Shown here in pieces: positions 26,050 through 34,896 of a stretch of 64,000 nucleotides of DNA. The stretch is from contig NC_022438.1 of NCBI RefSeq assembly GCF_000470775.1, forward strand, positions 62,001-126,000, read 5' to 3'. This DNA is from Leifsonia xyli subsp. cynodontis DSM 46306. GTDB taxonomy: Bacteria > Actinomycetota > Actinomycetes > Actinomycetales > Microbacteriaceae. The first letter of the stretch is position 1, and the number at the start of each line of letters is the position of its first letter. The translations under genes were made by a program, and so were the position numbers. The notes under the pieces are model-generated. The model searched no databases, was not told where the DNA came from, and saw only the letters and a list, made by a program, of their open reading frames with translations.

Positions 26050-27258
26050 ATGGATCTCGAAGCGCTGTACCGCGACCTGCACGCTCACCCGGAACTCTCC
26101 TTCGCCGAGCATCGCACCGCCGGCATCGTCGCCGAGCGCCTGAGCGCCCTCGGCCTCGACACGCACACGGGCATCGGCCGCACCGGCGTCGCCGGTGTGC
26201 TCCGCAACGGGGACGGGCCGACCGTGCTGCTGCGCGCGGACATGGACGCCCTGCCCGTCGAAGAGCTGACCGGGCTGCCTTGGGCCTCCACGGTCACGGC
26301 CGAGGACGGCGCCGGGAACACCGTGCCGGTCATGCACGCCTGCGGCCACGATATCCACATCACCTGCCTGCTGGGGGCGGTGGAGCAGCTGGCCGCGACT
26401 CGCGACGGCTGGGCGGGCACCGTCGTCGCGGTGTTCCAGCCGGCGGAGGAGCACGGCGGCGGCGCCGAGGTCATGGTCCAGGACGGTCTCTACGAGAAGG
26501 TCCCCCGGCCGGACATCGTGCTTGGGCAGCACGTCGCGCCGTTCCCCGCCGGTGTCGTCGGCGCGCATCCCGGCGCCGCGATGGCCGCAGTGGACACGAT
26601 GGAGATCACCCTTCACGGCCGCGGCGGCCACGGCTCCCGCCCGGAGACCACCATCGACCCCGTCGTCATGGCGGCGTCGGCCGTGATGCGGTTGCAGACG
26701 ATCGTCTCGCGCGAGGTGGCCCCTCAGGACACGGCTGTCGTCACAGTCGGGACGCTGCACGCCGGCACCAAGAACAACATCATCGCCTCCGACGCCACGC
26801 TCGGGATCAGCGTCCGCAGCTTCGACGAGGGGGTCAGGACGCGTGTCCTCGGCGCGGTGGAGCGCACGCTGCGCGCGGAGTCCGCCGCGAGCGGCGCACC
26901 TCGGGAACCAGACCTGGAATGGGGCGAGCGCTACCCCGTCACGGTGAACGACCCGGAAGCGACCGCGCGCGTGAACGCCGCGTTCGTTGGCGAGTTCGGG
27001 GTCGAGGCGGTGTGCGCGCCGGGAGCCATCTCGGGCAGCGAGGACGTCGGGAACCTGGCCACAGCCGCGGGTGTCCCGCTTGTCTACTGGCTGCTCGGCG
27101 GCGGGGACCCTGAGAAAGTCCTCGCGGCGATGGCCGCGGGCACTGTCGACACCGACATCCCCTCGAACCATTCGCCCTCCTTCGCTCCGCTCGCCCAGCC
27201 GACCATCTCCGTCGGCGTCCGCGCCCTGGTCGTCGCCGCCCGCGAGTTCCTCGCCTAG
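26050..27258 (+). CDS. M20-family amidohydrolase (N-acyl-amino-acid hydrolase type)
   Basis: The 402-residue protein has the M20D pattern: LHAHPELSFAEHRTAG at the start, RADMDALPVEE, the metal-binding HACGHDIHITCLLG, the QPAEEHGGGAEVM block with catalytic Glu, and HGRGGHGSRPETT at the dimerisation domain; ISGSEDVG and NHSPSFAP hold the last ligand. Such zinc enzymes cleave N-acetyl or other N-acyl amino acids or indole conjugates. ATG 26050 follows the LacI gene by five bases. It appears intact. The substrate is not readable from sequence. Confidence 0.86.
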   Translation: MDLEALYRDLHAHPELSFAEHRTAGIVAERLSALGLDTHTGIGRTGVAGVLRNGDGPTVLLRADMDALPVEELTGLPWASTVTAEDGAGNTVPVMHACGHDIHITCLLGAVEQLAATRDGWAGTVVAVFQPAEEHGGGAEVMVQDGLYEKVPRPDIVLGQHVAPFPAGVVGAHPGAAMAAVDTMEITLHGRGGHGSRPETTIDPVVMAASAVMRLQTIVSREVAPQDTAVVTVGTLHAGTKNNIIASDATLGISVRSFDEGVRTRVLGAVERTLRAESAASGAPREPDLEWGERYPVTVNDPEATARVNAAFVGEFGVEAVCAPGAISGSEDVGNLATAAGVPLVYWLLGGGDPEKVLAAMAAGTVDTDIPSNHSPSFAPLAQPTISVGVRALVVAAREFLA

Positions 27259-27285
27259 CTGCCCTCTTCCGGTCGGTGTCTCTCC

Positions 27286-27382
27286 GTTGCAAACGGAGGA
27301 GAACCGGTCGCCAGCGACCGTTTTTCTCCTCCGTTTCCTGCCTTTCACCCTGCCACCGGCCGTGATTTCCTCTGTTTTCGAC
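27286..27382. repeat. GGAGGA-family inverted-repeat cluster, copy 4
   Basis: GTTGCAAACGGAGGAGA at 27286-27302 faces TCTCCTCCGTTTCC from 27325, with AAACGGAGGAGAA (27291-27303) exactly complementary to 27324-27336. A decayed outer half, TCCTCTGTTTTCGAC, is at 27368-27382. A GC-rich hairpin fills the centre and is listed separately as a terminator. The cluster lies between the convergent M20 and MATE genes. Confidence 0.8.
27305..27325 (+). terminator. Intrinsic terminator inside the inverted repeat
   Basis: CGGTCGC-CA-GCGACCG (27305-27320) is followed directly by TTTTT (27321-27325). That is a textbook stem and U-tract for transcripts arriving from the M20 gene. The outer 13-base arms extend the stem. 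Confidence 0.8.
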
Positions 27383-27464
27383 GGATGTCGGTGAGAGCTT
27401 CTCCGCTTCACCCCGTTCACCCCGTGGCCGGTCGTCGCTCCGCGAGTTCCTCGCCTCGCTGTGC

Positions 27465-28799
27465 CTAGACAGCCGCGCCGGGGCGCAGCCACGCGGAGGT
27501 GCGGGCGCGCAGGCCCAGGGTGAGGGCGCGGGCGCCGAGGTAGCCGAAGGCGAAGGCGGCGGTGAGCGCGGCGAGGCCTCCGGCGTCGTGGTCGCCCCGT
27601 GCGATCGCGACCACGGCGAGCGGCGCGAACGCCACGACGTTGAGCAAGCCCGTGAGCGCGAGGTAGCGTGTGTCTCCGGCTCCGATCAGCACACCATCGA
27701 GCACGAAAACGTACCCGCCGAGCGGCGCGCTGAGTCCGATGATCGCGAGCGCCGCCGGGAGGAGCGCGGCGACGGAGGCATCGCTTGTGAACAGTCCGGC
27801 CGCGACGGGGCTCAGCCCGATGGTGACGACGCCGAGAACAGCCCCCGACCCGACGCCCCACTGGATGCAGCGCCGGAGCACCGCGCGCACCTCCGGGAGC
27901 TCGCCCGCGCCGAGTCCTTTGCCGACGAGCGCTTGGGCGGCGATGGCGAGCGCGTCGAGGGTGAAAGCGAGCGTCGCGAAGACGGTCATAGCGACCTGGA
28001 AGGCGGCGAGATCGTCCGGCCCGAGCCGTGTCGCCGCGGCGATGGTGAGCAGCATCGCGGCACGGAGGCTCGCCGTCCTCAGCAACAGCCAGCCCCCGGC
28101 GACGGCCGTCCGCCCGAGGCCGGCGTGGCGGGGGAGCAGGCTCGCGCCGGCGCGGCGGGCGTGGCGGGCGACGACCACGGCGTACACCGCGACCATCGCC
28201 CACTGTGCGACGACGGTTCCGAGCGCGGAGCCTGCGATGCCCAGGCCCAGGCCCCCGATGAAGACAGCGTTCAGCGCGATATTGGCCGCGAAGCCGCCGC
28301 CGGCGACGGCCAGCGGTGTCCGGGTGTCTTGCAGTCCGCGCAGCAACCCGGTCGCCGCCAGCACAAGCAGCATGGCGGGCAGCCCGGCCATCGAGACGGA
28401 GAGGTAGACGTCGGCCTGTTCGCTCACCGCCGCGGAGGCCCCGAACAGGGAGACGAGGATCGGCGAGGCCAGCCATCCCGCCACCGCCAGCACGGCCCCG
28501 AGCCCGAGCGCGAGCCAGCAGCCGTCCACACCGGCAGCGACCGCCGCGCGCTCGTCGCCCGCGCCGAGCCGGCGAGCCACGGCGGGCGTCGTCGAGTAGG
28601 CGAGGAAGACCATCAGGCCGACGATCGTTTGCAGCACGGCGGCGGCGATCCCGAGTCCGGCGAGCGGCGCAACGCCGAGGTGGCCGACCATCGCCGAGTC
28701 CGCCAGCAGGAACAGCGGCTCGGCGACGAGCGCACCGAGGGCGGGCACGGCCAGTCGCAGGATGTCCCGGTCGAGCGGGCGGCGGGGGAGGGGATTCAC
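27465..28799 (-). CDS. MATE-family (DinF-like) efflux transporter
   Basis: The 444-residue protein has twelve predicted membrane helices and MATE features: ILRLAVPALGALVAEPLFLLADSAMVG at the start (first helices), LLRGLQDTRTPLAVAGGGF and IAAQALVGKGLGAG. MATE carriers export cationic or other small compounds using proton or sodium gradients; the DinF subgroup is linked with oxidative or DNA stress in some bacteria. Start is GTG 28799. It is convergent with the M20 gene and divergent from the gene at 28864, with 64 bases between starts. No lesion is visible. Confidence 0.85.
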   Translation of the reverse strand: MNPLPRRPLDRDILRLAVPALGALVAEPLFLLADSAMVGHLGVAPLAGLGIAAAVLQTIVGLMVFLAYSTTPAVARRLGAGDERAAVAAGVDGCWLALGLGAVLAVAGWLASPILVSLFGASAAVSEQADVYLSVSMAGLPAMLLVLAATGLLRGLQDTRTPLAVAGGGFAANIALNAVFIGGLGLGIAGSALGTVVAQWAMVAVYAVVVARHARRAGASLLPRHAGLGRTAVAGGWLLLRTASLRAAMLLTIAAATRLGPDDLAAFQVAMTVFATLAFTLDALAIAAQALVGKGLGAGELPEVRAVLRRCIQWGVGSGAVLGVVTIGLSPVAAGLFTSDASVAALLPAALAIIGLSAPLGGYVFVLDGVLIGAGDTRYLALTGLLNVVAFAPLAVVAIARGDHDAGGLAALTAAFAFGYLGARALTLGLRARTSAWLRPGAAV

Positions 28800-28863
28800 A
28801 GCGCCTCCACGCTACTCGACGGGGGCCTCGCCGAATGTCGGCGGTTGTTCTTACAGTGGTCTC

Positions 28864-29490
28864 ATGAGTCCGTTGATGCCGGAGCCGCTCGCCACCTGGA
28901 CCTGGCGGCTGGATCGCGTGCGCACCGGGCGCACCGTCCTCACCCGCGGGCAGGCGGCGGCGGCGAAACGCGACCTCGAACACGACCGGTCGGCGCACCC
29001 TGGGGACTACGCGGCTTACGAGGACGAGCTCGCCGCCGCGCTCGAAGCGCTGGAGATCCTCTCCCGTCAGGCGAACCGCAGCGACGATCTGCTCGCCGTG
29101 CTCGCCACCGAGCGCCGTCAGCGCGGCGGCGCGGAGGGCGGCGACCACGCCCGCCGCACGCCCGGCCCGGCGGAACCGGCCCGTGCGCGCGGTCCGCTCA
29201 CCGCCGAGCACGAGGGCATCCCGGCCGGGCTCCCGGAACTGCTCGACCAGTGGGTCCACCGCCTCATCCGCTACCGCAACGGGGCGAAGATCATCGCCCC
29301 TATCGAAGCTGCCCGCGCAGAGATCCGTCTCCGCAACGAAGCCCATTTGCATCCCGGCGCCTATCGCAATGCCGTCGCGTGGCCGTACTATGGCCGCGTG
29401 ATGCGCGAACTCGGTGAGATCGCGACGGCCCAGCGGCCGGGCGTCCACGTCGGTGGCCGCGGAATGCGCCGCGGTCTCGGGGATGTGTGA
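28864..29490 (+). CDS. Conserved-looking protein of unknown function
   Basis: The 208-residue product is rich in Arg, Ala and Glu, with no signal or membrane segment. Two similar helical blocks are seen, each around a repeated theme: LAAALEALEILSRQANRSDD near residue 60, and HRLIRYRNGAKIIAPIEAAR near 145, the latter followed by HLHPGAYRNAVAWPYYG, while the first is preceded by SAHPGDYAAYEDELAA. The HPG-Y-N/E echo suggests an internal duplication. I do not recognise a family. ATG 28864; the stop overlaps the start of the nuclease gene (TGATG). Confidence 0.55.
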   Translation: MSPLMPEPLATWTWRLDRVRTGRTVLTRGQAAAAKRDLEHDRSAHPGDYAAYEDELAAALEALEILSRQANRSDDLLAVLATERRQRGGAEGGDHARRTPGPAEPARARGPLTAEHEGIPAGLPELLDQWVHRLIRYRNGAKIIAPIEAARAEIRLRNEAHLHPGAYRNAVAWPYYGRVMRELGEIATAQRPGVHVGGRGMRRGLGDV

Positions 29491-30249
29491 TGAGCCGGGG
29501 CTCCCGTCCCCTCGTGCGTCGTCTCCCGCTCGGCGCACTGGCTGCTTTGGCCGTCGCGACCGTCATCGGAGTGGCCGGATACGTCGTCTCGTCGGGCGGA
29601 GCGGGCGGCCTCCCCGGCGGGAGCGCCGCGGCCGTGGCCACCGCCACCCCGCCGAGCGCGCTGCCCGGCGGCGCCGCGCGCGATGTCGGCGTGCCGCCCC
29701 CCACCGAGGCGACCGCCCTTCTCGCCGGGCTCGCGGTCAAAGGCCGCGCTTCGGCGACCGGCTACGAACGGACCGGTCACTTCGGCCGGGCCTGGCAGGA
29801 TGTGAACGGCAACGGCTGCGACACCCGCGACGACATCCTCGCCCGCGACCTCACCGCCCTCACTCGCAGCGGGGCCTGCACGGTCGTCTCTGGAACCCTG
29901 GACGATCCGTACACCGGCGACCGCATCGCATTCGCCCGCGGAAAGGACACCTCTGCGCTCGTCCAGATCGACCACGTCGTCGCCCTGCTGGACGCGTGGC
30001 AGACCGGCGCACAGTCCCTCAGCCAGGAGCAGCGTCTCCTCTTCGCCAACGACCCGCTCAACCTCGTCGCGGTCGAGGGGGCCGCCAACCGGGCGAAGGG
30101 CGCGGGCGACGCCGCCACCTGGCTCCCGCCGAACAGGCGGATACCGCTGCTCATACGCGGCTCGCCAGGTGGCCGTCAAAGCGAAATACGGGCTCTGGGT
30201 GACGTCGTCCGAGAAGGCTGCCCTCCAGCGGCTCTTCGACGCTTGCTGA
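29490..30249 (+). pseudogene. Secreted HNH-family nuclease, frameshifted near the end
   Basis: ATG 29490 is followed by a hydrophobic anchor or signal (LPLGALAALAVATVIGVAGY). A DUF1524/HNH-type nuclease domain comes next: YERTGHFGRAWQDVNGNGC, RDDILARDLTAL, DDPYTGDRIAF, VQIDHVVALLDAW with the catalytic His, and FANDPLNLVAVEG. The frame is lost near 30135-30142. The last block, YRCSYAARQVAVKAKYGL to FDAC and TGA at 30247, is one frame over. Intact relatives are exported DNases common in actinobacteria. The catalytic part precedes the shift, so partial activity cannot be excluded. Confidence 0.78.
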
Positions 30250-30293
30250 CCCCATTACGATCGACCCATGCGATCACGCGGAACCATTCTCCT

Positions 30294-31081
30294 ATGACCC
30301 CGGCCGAAGCCGCTGCCCTCCTCGGCCTTCCGCCGACGTCCAGCCAGGAAGAGATCCTCCGCGCGTACGGCCTCCGCGCTGCCCGAGGGCGAGGGCGCGG
30401 CGAAGGATGCGCTGACACGCGCCCGGGACGCGCTGCTCGCGGGGACGCGATGGCCGCCGCCGAGCGCCCTCCCGGGTCAGCCCGGTCATCAGGCGTCCGT
30501 TCCCGGCGCATACCCGCCGCCGAGCGCCCACCCGCTGCGATCGCCCCAGCCCTAGCCCCAGCCTCAGCCCGGCCACCTGTCGTCTGCTCCGTTCGCCTCC
30601 CCAGCGCCCGGCCATGCAGCCTTCCCGCATCCACCTGTCCCGGCTCGCCGTCCTCTCTCCGCCGCCGCCATCGTCGCCTGGGCGCTCGGCGGCGCCGCTC
30701 TCGCCATCACGACCGCCGGGATTCTCGTCGTCGCCCTCGTCGCCGGCCACCTGCTCGGGACCGCCGCGGCCCAGCCCTCCCTCCCGGGCGCCTCATCGAC
30801 TCCCGACGATGGCAGCGGGGCGACCGGCGACACCTCTGTCGTCGACGGCGTCACAGTGGAGCCGATGGAGGGCTGGACCTTCCTGCTCACCTCTGACTGG
30901 CACTGTCCGTCCGCCCACGTGATCTCCGGCTTCGCGGACACCGGCGACGGCGACACGGTCGAGGAGTACTCCCAGGTCGTTTCGCTGGAGAGCGGCGTCC
31001 CGTATTCGTACATGATACCCGACAGCGCCTCCGCTCGGAAGTACGCGAAGCATCGACGCCATCATCTGCGAGACGACCTGA
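30294..31081 (+). pseudogene. Membrane-anchored protein with a J-domain-like start, several frameshifts
   Basis: ATG 30294 gives MTPAEAAALLGLPPTSSQEE followed by ILRAYGLRAAR, a DnaJ-like first helix pair. The next frame carries a Pro-rich linker with an internal TAG, and then a single hydrophobic helix (AIVAWALGGAALAITTAGIL). An extracellular part in a third stretch (VEPMEGWTFLLTSDWHCPSAH, VEEYSQVVSLESG) ends in yet another frame at TGA 31079. At least two frame changes are needed to join them. The domain order suggests a surface protein, but no family is recognised and no full product can be made. Confidence 0.5.
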
Positions 31082-31355
31082 CCTCACTGCGGTCCCGGGT
31101 CCGCGCGGACCGGTGGGAAGACCCGGCCTGGCCGGTGGCACAGCTCGATCGCCTCCGACGGCAGTAGACGTTCCCGGTCGCGATCTCCGATGTCGAGGCG
31201 ACCCCGTCGCGGGCGTGTTCGGCCTCCGGCGTCGCGTGACCCGGGAGCCGGTGTCGTCGTTTGTTCCCCGGACCCTGAACGAGCCGCGGCGCGCCGTTCC
31301 GGTCGAGCGAGCGGAGTCTGACATCCTCGGAAGCGAACATTCAGGGGACAGCACC
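31082..31355. other. Gap without a recognised gene
   Basis: The 274 bases keep the GC content of coding DNA, but none of the frames gives a recognisable protein. It may be remnant sequence between the decayed surface-protein gene and the small membrane-protein gene. No terminator or promoter could be placed with confidence. Confidence 0.4.
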
Positions 31356-31754
31356 ATGCGCTTCATCACGCCCAAGGAGAAGGCGATCGTCGTCGCCATC
31401 CTCGTCGGCGTCGACATCCTGCTCACTCTGCTCCTGGACGCGCTGAACACGCAGGGCGGCTCCATCGTCCTCAGCATTCTGCAGCTTGCCGTCTGGTATC
31501 TCGCGACACGGGTCTTCCGTGGTCCCGGTGAGCCGGTCCGGGCCGCTCGGCCCTGGTGGCGGATGACGAACCGGCCGCTGCTCTCCGGCGTGCTCGGTGT
31601 CGGCTACGGGCTGCTCGCGGTCGTGAACATCGGCTTCTCCTTCGCCGGGTACGAAAGCGTCTCCGGGGTCGTGTCCATCCTGGTGCAGCTCGTCTTGGCC
31701 GGACTGTTCCTCACCTCGTTCCGGCGTCTCCGGGCGCTCGCCGTGCCTGCCTGA
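31356..31754 (+). CDS. Small membrane protein of unknown function
   Basis: The 132-residue product has four probable membrane helices: AIVVAILVGVDILLTLLLDA, IVLSILQLAVWYLATRVF, LLSGVLGVGYGLLAVVNIGF and VVSILVQLVLAGLFLTSF. The loops are short and basic ends face the cytoplasm. ATG 31356 follows GGGGAC. It lies 16 bases ahead of the metallopeptidase start on the same strand. No family is recognised. Confidence 0.6.
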   Translation: MRFITPKEKAIVVAILVGVDILLTLLLDALNTQGGSIVLSILQLAVWYLATRVFRGPGEPVRAARPWWRMTNRPLLSGVLGVGYGLLAVVNIGFSFAGYESVSGVVSILVQLVLAGLFLTSFRRLRALAVPA

Positions 31755-31770
31755 CCCGTAGGCTGGGGCC

Positions 31771-33726
31771 ATGACCCAGGCTTCCGGCATCGACACCGAC
31801 GAACTCGACCCCACGATCCGTCCTCAGGACGATCTGTTCCGGCACGTCAACGGCAAATGGCTCGACCGCACGGAGATCCCCGCCGACAAAGCGCGCTGGG
31901 GGTCGTTCATGGTGCTCGCGGAGGAGGCGGAGGGCGCGGTGCGCGACATCGTCGAGGCTGCGCAGACCGCGCCGGAGGGCACCGAGGAGCGCAGATTCGG
32001 CGACCTGTTCGCGAGCTTCATGGACGAGGAGCGGGTGGACGCCCTCGGCGTCCAGCCGATCGAGGCGCAGCTGGCGCTCGCGAGCGGGGTGGACAGCGTC
32101 CCGGCCCTGCTGGAGACGCTCGGCCGGTTGGAGCGGCACGGGGTCGGCGGGTTCTACCAGCTGTTCGTGGACAACGACCCGGGCGATCCGGAGCGCTACC
32201 TCGTGTTCGCCGAGCAGGCCGGGATCTCGCTGCCGGACGAATCGTACTTCCGGGAGGAGCGGTTCGCGTCGGTCCGCGAGGCGTTCGGCGCGCACCTTCA
32301 GCGGATGTTCGAGCTGGCCGGGCTCTCGGACGCGCCGGAGCGCGCGCAGCGGGTGTTCGATCTGGAGACGGAGATCGCCGCGCAGCACTGGGACAATGTG
32401 AGGTCGCGCGACTCCGAGGAGACCTACAACCTGTTCACCTGGGCCGACGCGACTGCGCTGTTCGGCTCCGCGGGCCTCGACGACTGGGCGAGGGGTCTGA
32501 GCGCTCCGGAGGGCGCGCTGGCGGAGATCGTGCTGCGGCAGCCCTCGTTCACGTCGGGTCTCGCCTCCCTGCTCACCGAGGACCGGCTCGTGTCGTGGAA
32601 GGACTGGCTCGCCTGGCAGATCATCCACGGCGCCGCCCCCTACCTGCCGGGCGACTTCGTGGACGCGAACTTCGAGTTCTACGGCCGCACCCTCACCGGC
32701 ACGCCGGAGATGCGCGCCCGGTGGAAGCGCGGCGTCTCGCTGGTCGAGGGCGCGATGGGCGAGGCGGTCGGCCGCATCTACGTCGAGAAGCACTTCCCGC
32801 CCACGGCGAAGCAGGCGATGGACGATCTGGTCGCCACCCTTATCGAGGCGTACCGCCAGAGCATCCAGAAGCTGGAGTGGATGGGCGCGGCGACGCGGAA
32901 CCGCGCGCTCGACAAGCTGGCGACGTTCACGCCGAAGATCGGCTACCCGGTCACGTGGCTCGACTACTCGGCGCTGACCGTCGACCCGACCGATCTGCTC
33001 GGCAACGTCCGCGCCGCAGCGCTGTTCGAGTTCCACCGCGAACTCGCGAAGATCGGCAGGCCGCTGGACCGCGACGAGTGGTTCATGACGCCGCAGACGA
33101 TCAACGCGTACTACAACTCCGGCTTCAACGAGATCGTGTTCCCCGCGGCTATCCTGCAATACCCGTTCTTCGACGCCGCCCGGGATGCCGCGGCCAACTA
33201 CGGCGCGATCGGCGCGGTCATCGGGCACGAGATCGGCCACGGCTTCGACGATCAGGGCTCCAAATTCGACGGCGACGGCCGCCTCGAGGACTGGTGGACG
33301 GCGGCCGACCGCGCCGTGTTCGAGGAGCGCGCGGCCAGCCTCATCGAGCAGTACGACGCCCTGTCGCCCGCGCAGACGCCTGGGCACCACGTGAACGGGG
33401 CGCTGACCATCGGAGAGAACATCGGCGACCTCGGTGGGCTCGGCATCGCCTGGAAGGCGTATCTGCTCTCGCTGGCGGGAGAGGAGCCGCCGGTGATCGA
33501 CGGCCTTTCGGGCGCCGAGCGCTTCTTCCTCAGCTGGGCGCAGGCCTGGCAGCAGAAAGGACGGGATGAGGAGGTCCTCCGCCTGCTGGCGATCGACCCG
33601 CATTCGCCGAACGAGTTCCGCTGTAATCAGATCGTGCGCAATATCGACGCCTTCTACGATGTCTTCGAGGTGAGCGAAGGCGATCGTCTGTGGCTGGCTC
33701 CGGAGAAGCGCGTCACTATCTGGTGA
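31771..33726 (+). CDS. M13-family zinc metallopeptidase
   Basis: At 651 residues this is a full-length PepO/neprilysin-type enzyme: PQDDLFRHVNGKWLDRTEIP at the N-terminus, NAYYNSGFNEIVFPAAILQ, the zinc motif GAVIGHEIGHGFDDQGS (HEIGH), the third ligand in TIGENIGDLGGLGIAW and the C-terminal FRCNQIVRNIDAFYDVF. No signal peptide is seen, so a cytoplasmic oligopeptidase is likely. Bacterial members cut short peptides. ATG 31771 fits family starts. No lesion is visible. Confidence 0.9.
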   Translation: MTQASGIDTDELDPTIRPQDDLFRHVNGKWLDRTEIPADKARWGSFMVLAEEAEGAVRDIVEAAQTAPEGTEERRFGDLFASFMDEERVDALGVQPIEAQLALASGVDSVPALLETLGRLERHGVGGFYQLFVDNDPGDPERYLVFAEQAGISLPDESYFREERFASVREAFGAHLQRMFELAGLSDAPERAQRVFDLETEIAAQHWDNVRSRDSEETYNLFTWADATALFGSAGLDDWARGLSAPEGALAEIVLRQPSFTSGLASLLTEDRLVSWKDWLAWQIIHGAAPYLPGDFVDANFEFYGRTLTGTPEMRARWKRGVSLVEGAMGEAVGRIYVEKHFPPTAKQAMDDLVATLIEAYRQSIQKLEWMGAATRNRALDKLATFTPKIGYPVTWLDYSALTVDPTDLLGNVRAAALFEFHRELAKIGRPLDRDEWFMTPQTINAYYNSGFNEIVFPAAILQYPFFDAARDAAANYGAIGAVIGHEIGHGFDDQGSKFDGDGRLEDWWTAADRAVFEERAASLIEQYDALSPAQTPGHHVNGALTIGENIGDLGGLGIAWKAYLLSLAGEEPPVIDGLSGAERFFLSWAQAWQQKGRDEEVLRLLAIDPHSPNEFRCNQIVRNIDAFYDVFEVSEGDRLWLAPEKRVTIW

Positions 33727-33857
33727 TACCCACCGTAATTTCTTCCGGAGGCCGCTTAAGCACCCTCCGGGCGGAGTACGATCATCGGTGTCCGTGGCCG
33801 GGGAGGGACCGCCGATCGACCGAAGTGTCCCGATGTGGAGAAGGACCCAGCACCGCC

Positions 33858-34766
33858 GTGACGATCCAGACCCCGCAGACCGAACGCCGCCGCGGCGCGA
33901 GCGCGCGTCGTGCCCGGCACCGGGGAACGGCGCCGTCCCGGGAGATGTTCAGCTGCGCCTTCGACGCGCTCGGGACACTGGCGGTGCAGGGCGTGCAGGT
34001 GTCTGGCCGTGTGACGGACCTGAGCACCGGCGAGGTGCTGTTCTCGGTGGACGACCACGTCGTCATGCCCACCGCCTCCATCGGCAAAGTCCTCCTCCTC
34101 GTCGAAGTGGCGGCGCGGTTGCAGTCGGAGGGGCTGAGTTCCCTGGCCCTGCTGGACCGGGCTCCCCAGGATGCCGTGGGCGACTCCGGAATCTGGCAGC
34201 ACCTCCAGGTGCCCGCCCTCCCCGTCGCCGACCTCGCCGCCCTCGTCGGCGCGACGAGCGACAACCTCGCCACCAATGTGCTCCTGCGCCACGTCGGACT
34301 GGAGGCGGTCAGTGCCCGCACCGAGGCGCTCGGGCTCACCCGCACCGCGCTGCTCGATCTCGTCCGCGACCATCGGGGCCCGGACGACGCACCGCAGCTC
34401 TCGGTCGGCAGCGCGAACGAACTCACCTGGCTCTTCGCCGCGCTCGCGCGCGGCGAGGTCGTCAACCCCCAGACCAGCCGCCAGGTCATCTCCTGGCTCT
34501 CGCTGAACAGCGACTTCTCCCTCGTCTCCGGCGCCTTCGGCCTCGACCCGCACTCGCACCGGCACGCCGAGCACGGCATTCTGCTGGTCAACAAGACCGG
34601 CAGCGACGCCGGTGTGCGCAGCGAGGTCGGCGTGCTGCGCGGCCCGCGGGCCGGACTGACCTTCGCCGTCTCGACGTATTTCGACGACACGAGCCTCTCC
34701 TCGCGGCTCGCCGTCATCGACGGGATGCGGACGGTCGGCCTCGACCTCCTCGAGTACGTCTTCTGA
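33858..34766 (+). CDS. Class A beta-lactamase-like serine hydrolase
   Basis: Three motifs of penicillin-recognising serine hydrolases are in order: the nucleophile box PTASIGKVLLLVE (SxxK), GATSDNLATNVLLRHVG (SDN), and GILLVNKTGSDAGVRSEVG (KTG). GTG 33858 with GGAGAAGG upstream gives 302 residues. A second start at ATG 33945 lacks a spaced ribosome site. No signal peptide is visible, and the N-terminus is Arg-rich, which is unusual for a periplasmic or secreted lactamase. It may be a cytoplasmic esterase/peptidase relative. The Glu of the omega loop is not obvious, so hydrolysis of beta-lactams is not certain. Confidence 0.75.
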   Translation: MTIQTPQTERRRGASARRARHRGTAPSREMFSCAFDALGTLAVQGVQVSGRVTDLSTGEVLFSVDDHVVMPTASIGKVLLLVEVAARLQSEGLSSLALLDRAPQDAVGDSGIWQHLQVPALPVADLAALVGATSDNLATNVLLRHVGLEAVSARTEALGLTRTALLDLVRDHRGPDDAPQLSVGSANELTWLFAALARGEVVNPQTSRQVISWLSLNSDFSLVSGAFGLDPHSHRHAEHGILLVNKTGSDAGVRSEVGVLRGPRAGLTFAVSTYFDDTSLSSRLAVIDGMRTVGLDLLEYVF

Positions 34767-34833
34767 GCGGGTGCGATTGCTGGGCCAGGGGAGCCGGTCT
34801 CGGCTCCGCGGCCCTCCTCCTTCGCCCCGACAG

Positions 34834-34867
34834 CCAGGTGGTGGACCTGTTCGGGTCCACCGCCTGG
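34834..34867. terminator. Bidirectional terminator hairpin
   Basis: CCAGGTGGTGGACC (34834-34847) pairs with GGTCCACCGCCTGG (34854-34867) around a six-base loop, with one T-G wobble. It lies between the convergent serine-hydrolase and LysA-like genes. There is no clear T run. A smaller hairpin, GGAGCC/GGCTCC, is at about 34790-34807. Confidence 0.65.
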
Positions 34868-34896
34868 CGTGACCACGTCATCAGGCCCGCAGCGCT

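Noticed and set aside
25555..29538. A 1327-residue minus-strand frame
   Set aside because: It crosses several real genes on both strands, has shadow composition and matches no family; long open antisense frames are common at this GC content.
31113..31355. N-terminal extension of the small membrane protein
   Set aside because: ATG 31356 starts directly before the first membrane helix; the extension is Arg/Pro-rich without domain features.
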